DNA of 23,474 nt, from positions 1 through 23,474 of the forward strand of contig JAAZAW010000325.1 in the NCBI GenBank assembly GCA_012514125.1, read 5' to 3'. This DNA is from Phycisphaerae bacterium (GTDB lineage: Bacteria; Planctomycetota; Phycisphaerae; JAAYCJ01). Made by a program: the position numbers and the translations under genes. Within the stretch, counting starts at the first letter, position 1; the number at the start of each line of letters is the position of its first letter. The notes under the pieces were generated by a model that did no database searches, was not told the origin of the DNA, and saw only the letters and a list, made by a program, of their open reading frames with translations. Shown one piece after another: positions 23,433-23,474 of the stretch.

Positions 23433-23474
23433 GTCAATAAACTATTTCAGGCAGTATGAGCTTCGAAATCGGGA

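Noticed and set aside
23431..23474. Possible start of a gene running off the right end (ATG 23431, or ATG 23456)
   Set aside because: Both frames are open to the end but too short to judge and neither has a good ribosome site.
1..23474. CRISPR array, tRNA, rRNA, insertion sequence
   Set aside because: No regularly spaced direct repeats, cloverleaf, rRNA sequence or transposase frame was seen.

Overview
The window reads as a metagenome-style contig from an anaerobic, probably Gram-negative bacterium. Supporting signs are radical SAM and Fe-S proteins, an Fe-S type PurF, tandem phenylacetate-CoA ligase/ACT modules, a hybrid sensor kinase, and an intracellular family-unassigned glycosidase. A Planctomycetota/Phycisphaerae or related lineage is my best guess, but no rRNA, ribosomal protein or other marker gene is present, so taxonomy is low-confidence. 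I found no tRNA, rRNA, CRISPR array, transposase or phage gene.

Layout. (1) 48-1447, plus strand: a HypB/UreG/CobW-like P-loop GTPase and a Cys-rich Fe-S protein, tightly coupled. (2) 1527-6327, minus strand: ATP sulfurylase (sat), a 654-residue putative glycosidase, and amidophosphoribosyltransferase (purF), each apparently a separate unit. (3) 6730-8256, plus strand: an orphan B12-binding-type radical SAM enzyme. (4) 8385-12289, minus strand: an operon of a PNPOx-like flavin protein followed by pyruvate dehydrogenase E1-alpha, E1-beta and E2; no E3 is present. (5) 12498-17742, minus strand: a 1413-residue hybrid histidine kinase (four PAS, HisKA, HATPase, two REC, HPt) and a REC-GGDEF response regulator, together a complete phosphorelay to cyclic-di-GMP. 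(6) 18172-23223, plus strand: an OFA-type MFS transporter, then two successive phenylacetate-CoA ligase plus tandem-ACT protein pairs, suggesting uptake and CoA activation of an aryl acid with ACT-domain sensing.

Structure beyond genes. A 33-bp perfect inverted repeat lies at the left edge and near the right edge of the window. The plus strand is C-rich from the left end to about 12.48 kb regardless of gene direction, then G-rich to the right end, a strand-composition switch of the type seen at replication origins. Short repeat words related to AAGTTGGAAG sit on or just after five stop codons, and other dispersed-repeat-like words lie in the spacers. The HPt domain of the hybrid kinase carries its own Shine-Dalgarno and ATG behind a low-complexity linker, so it may also be made as a separate protein.
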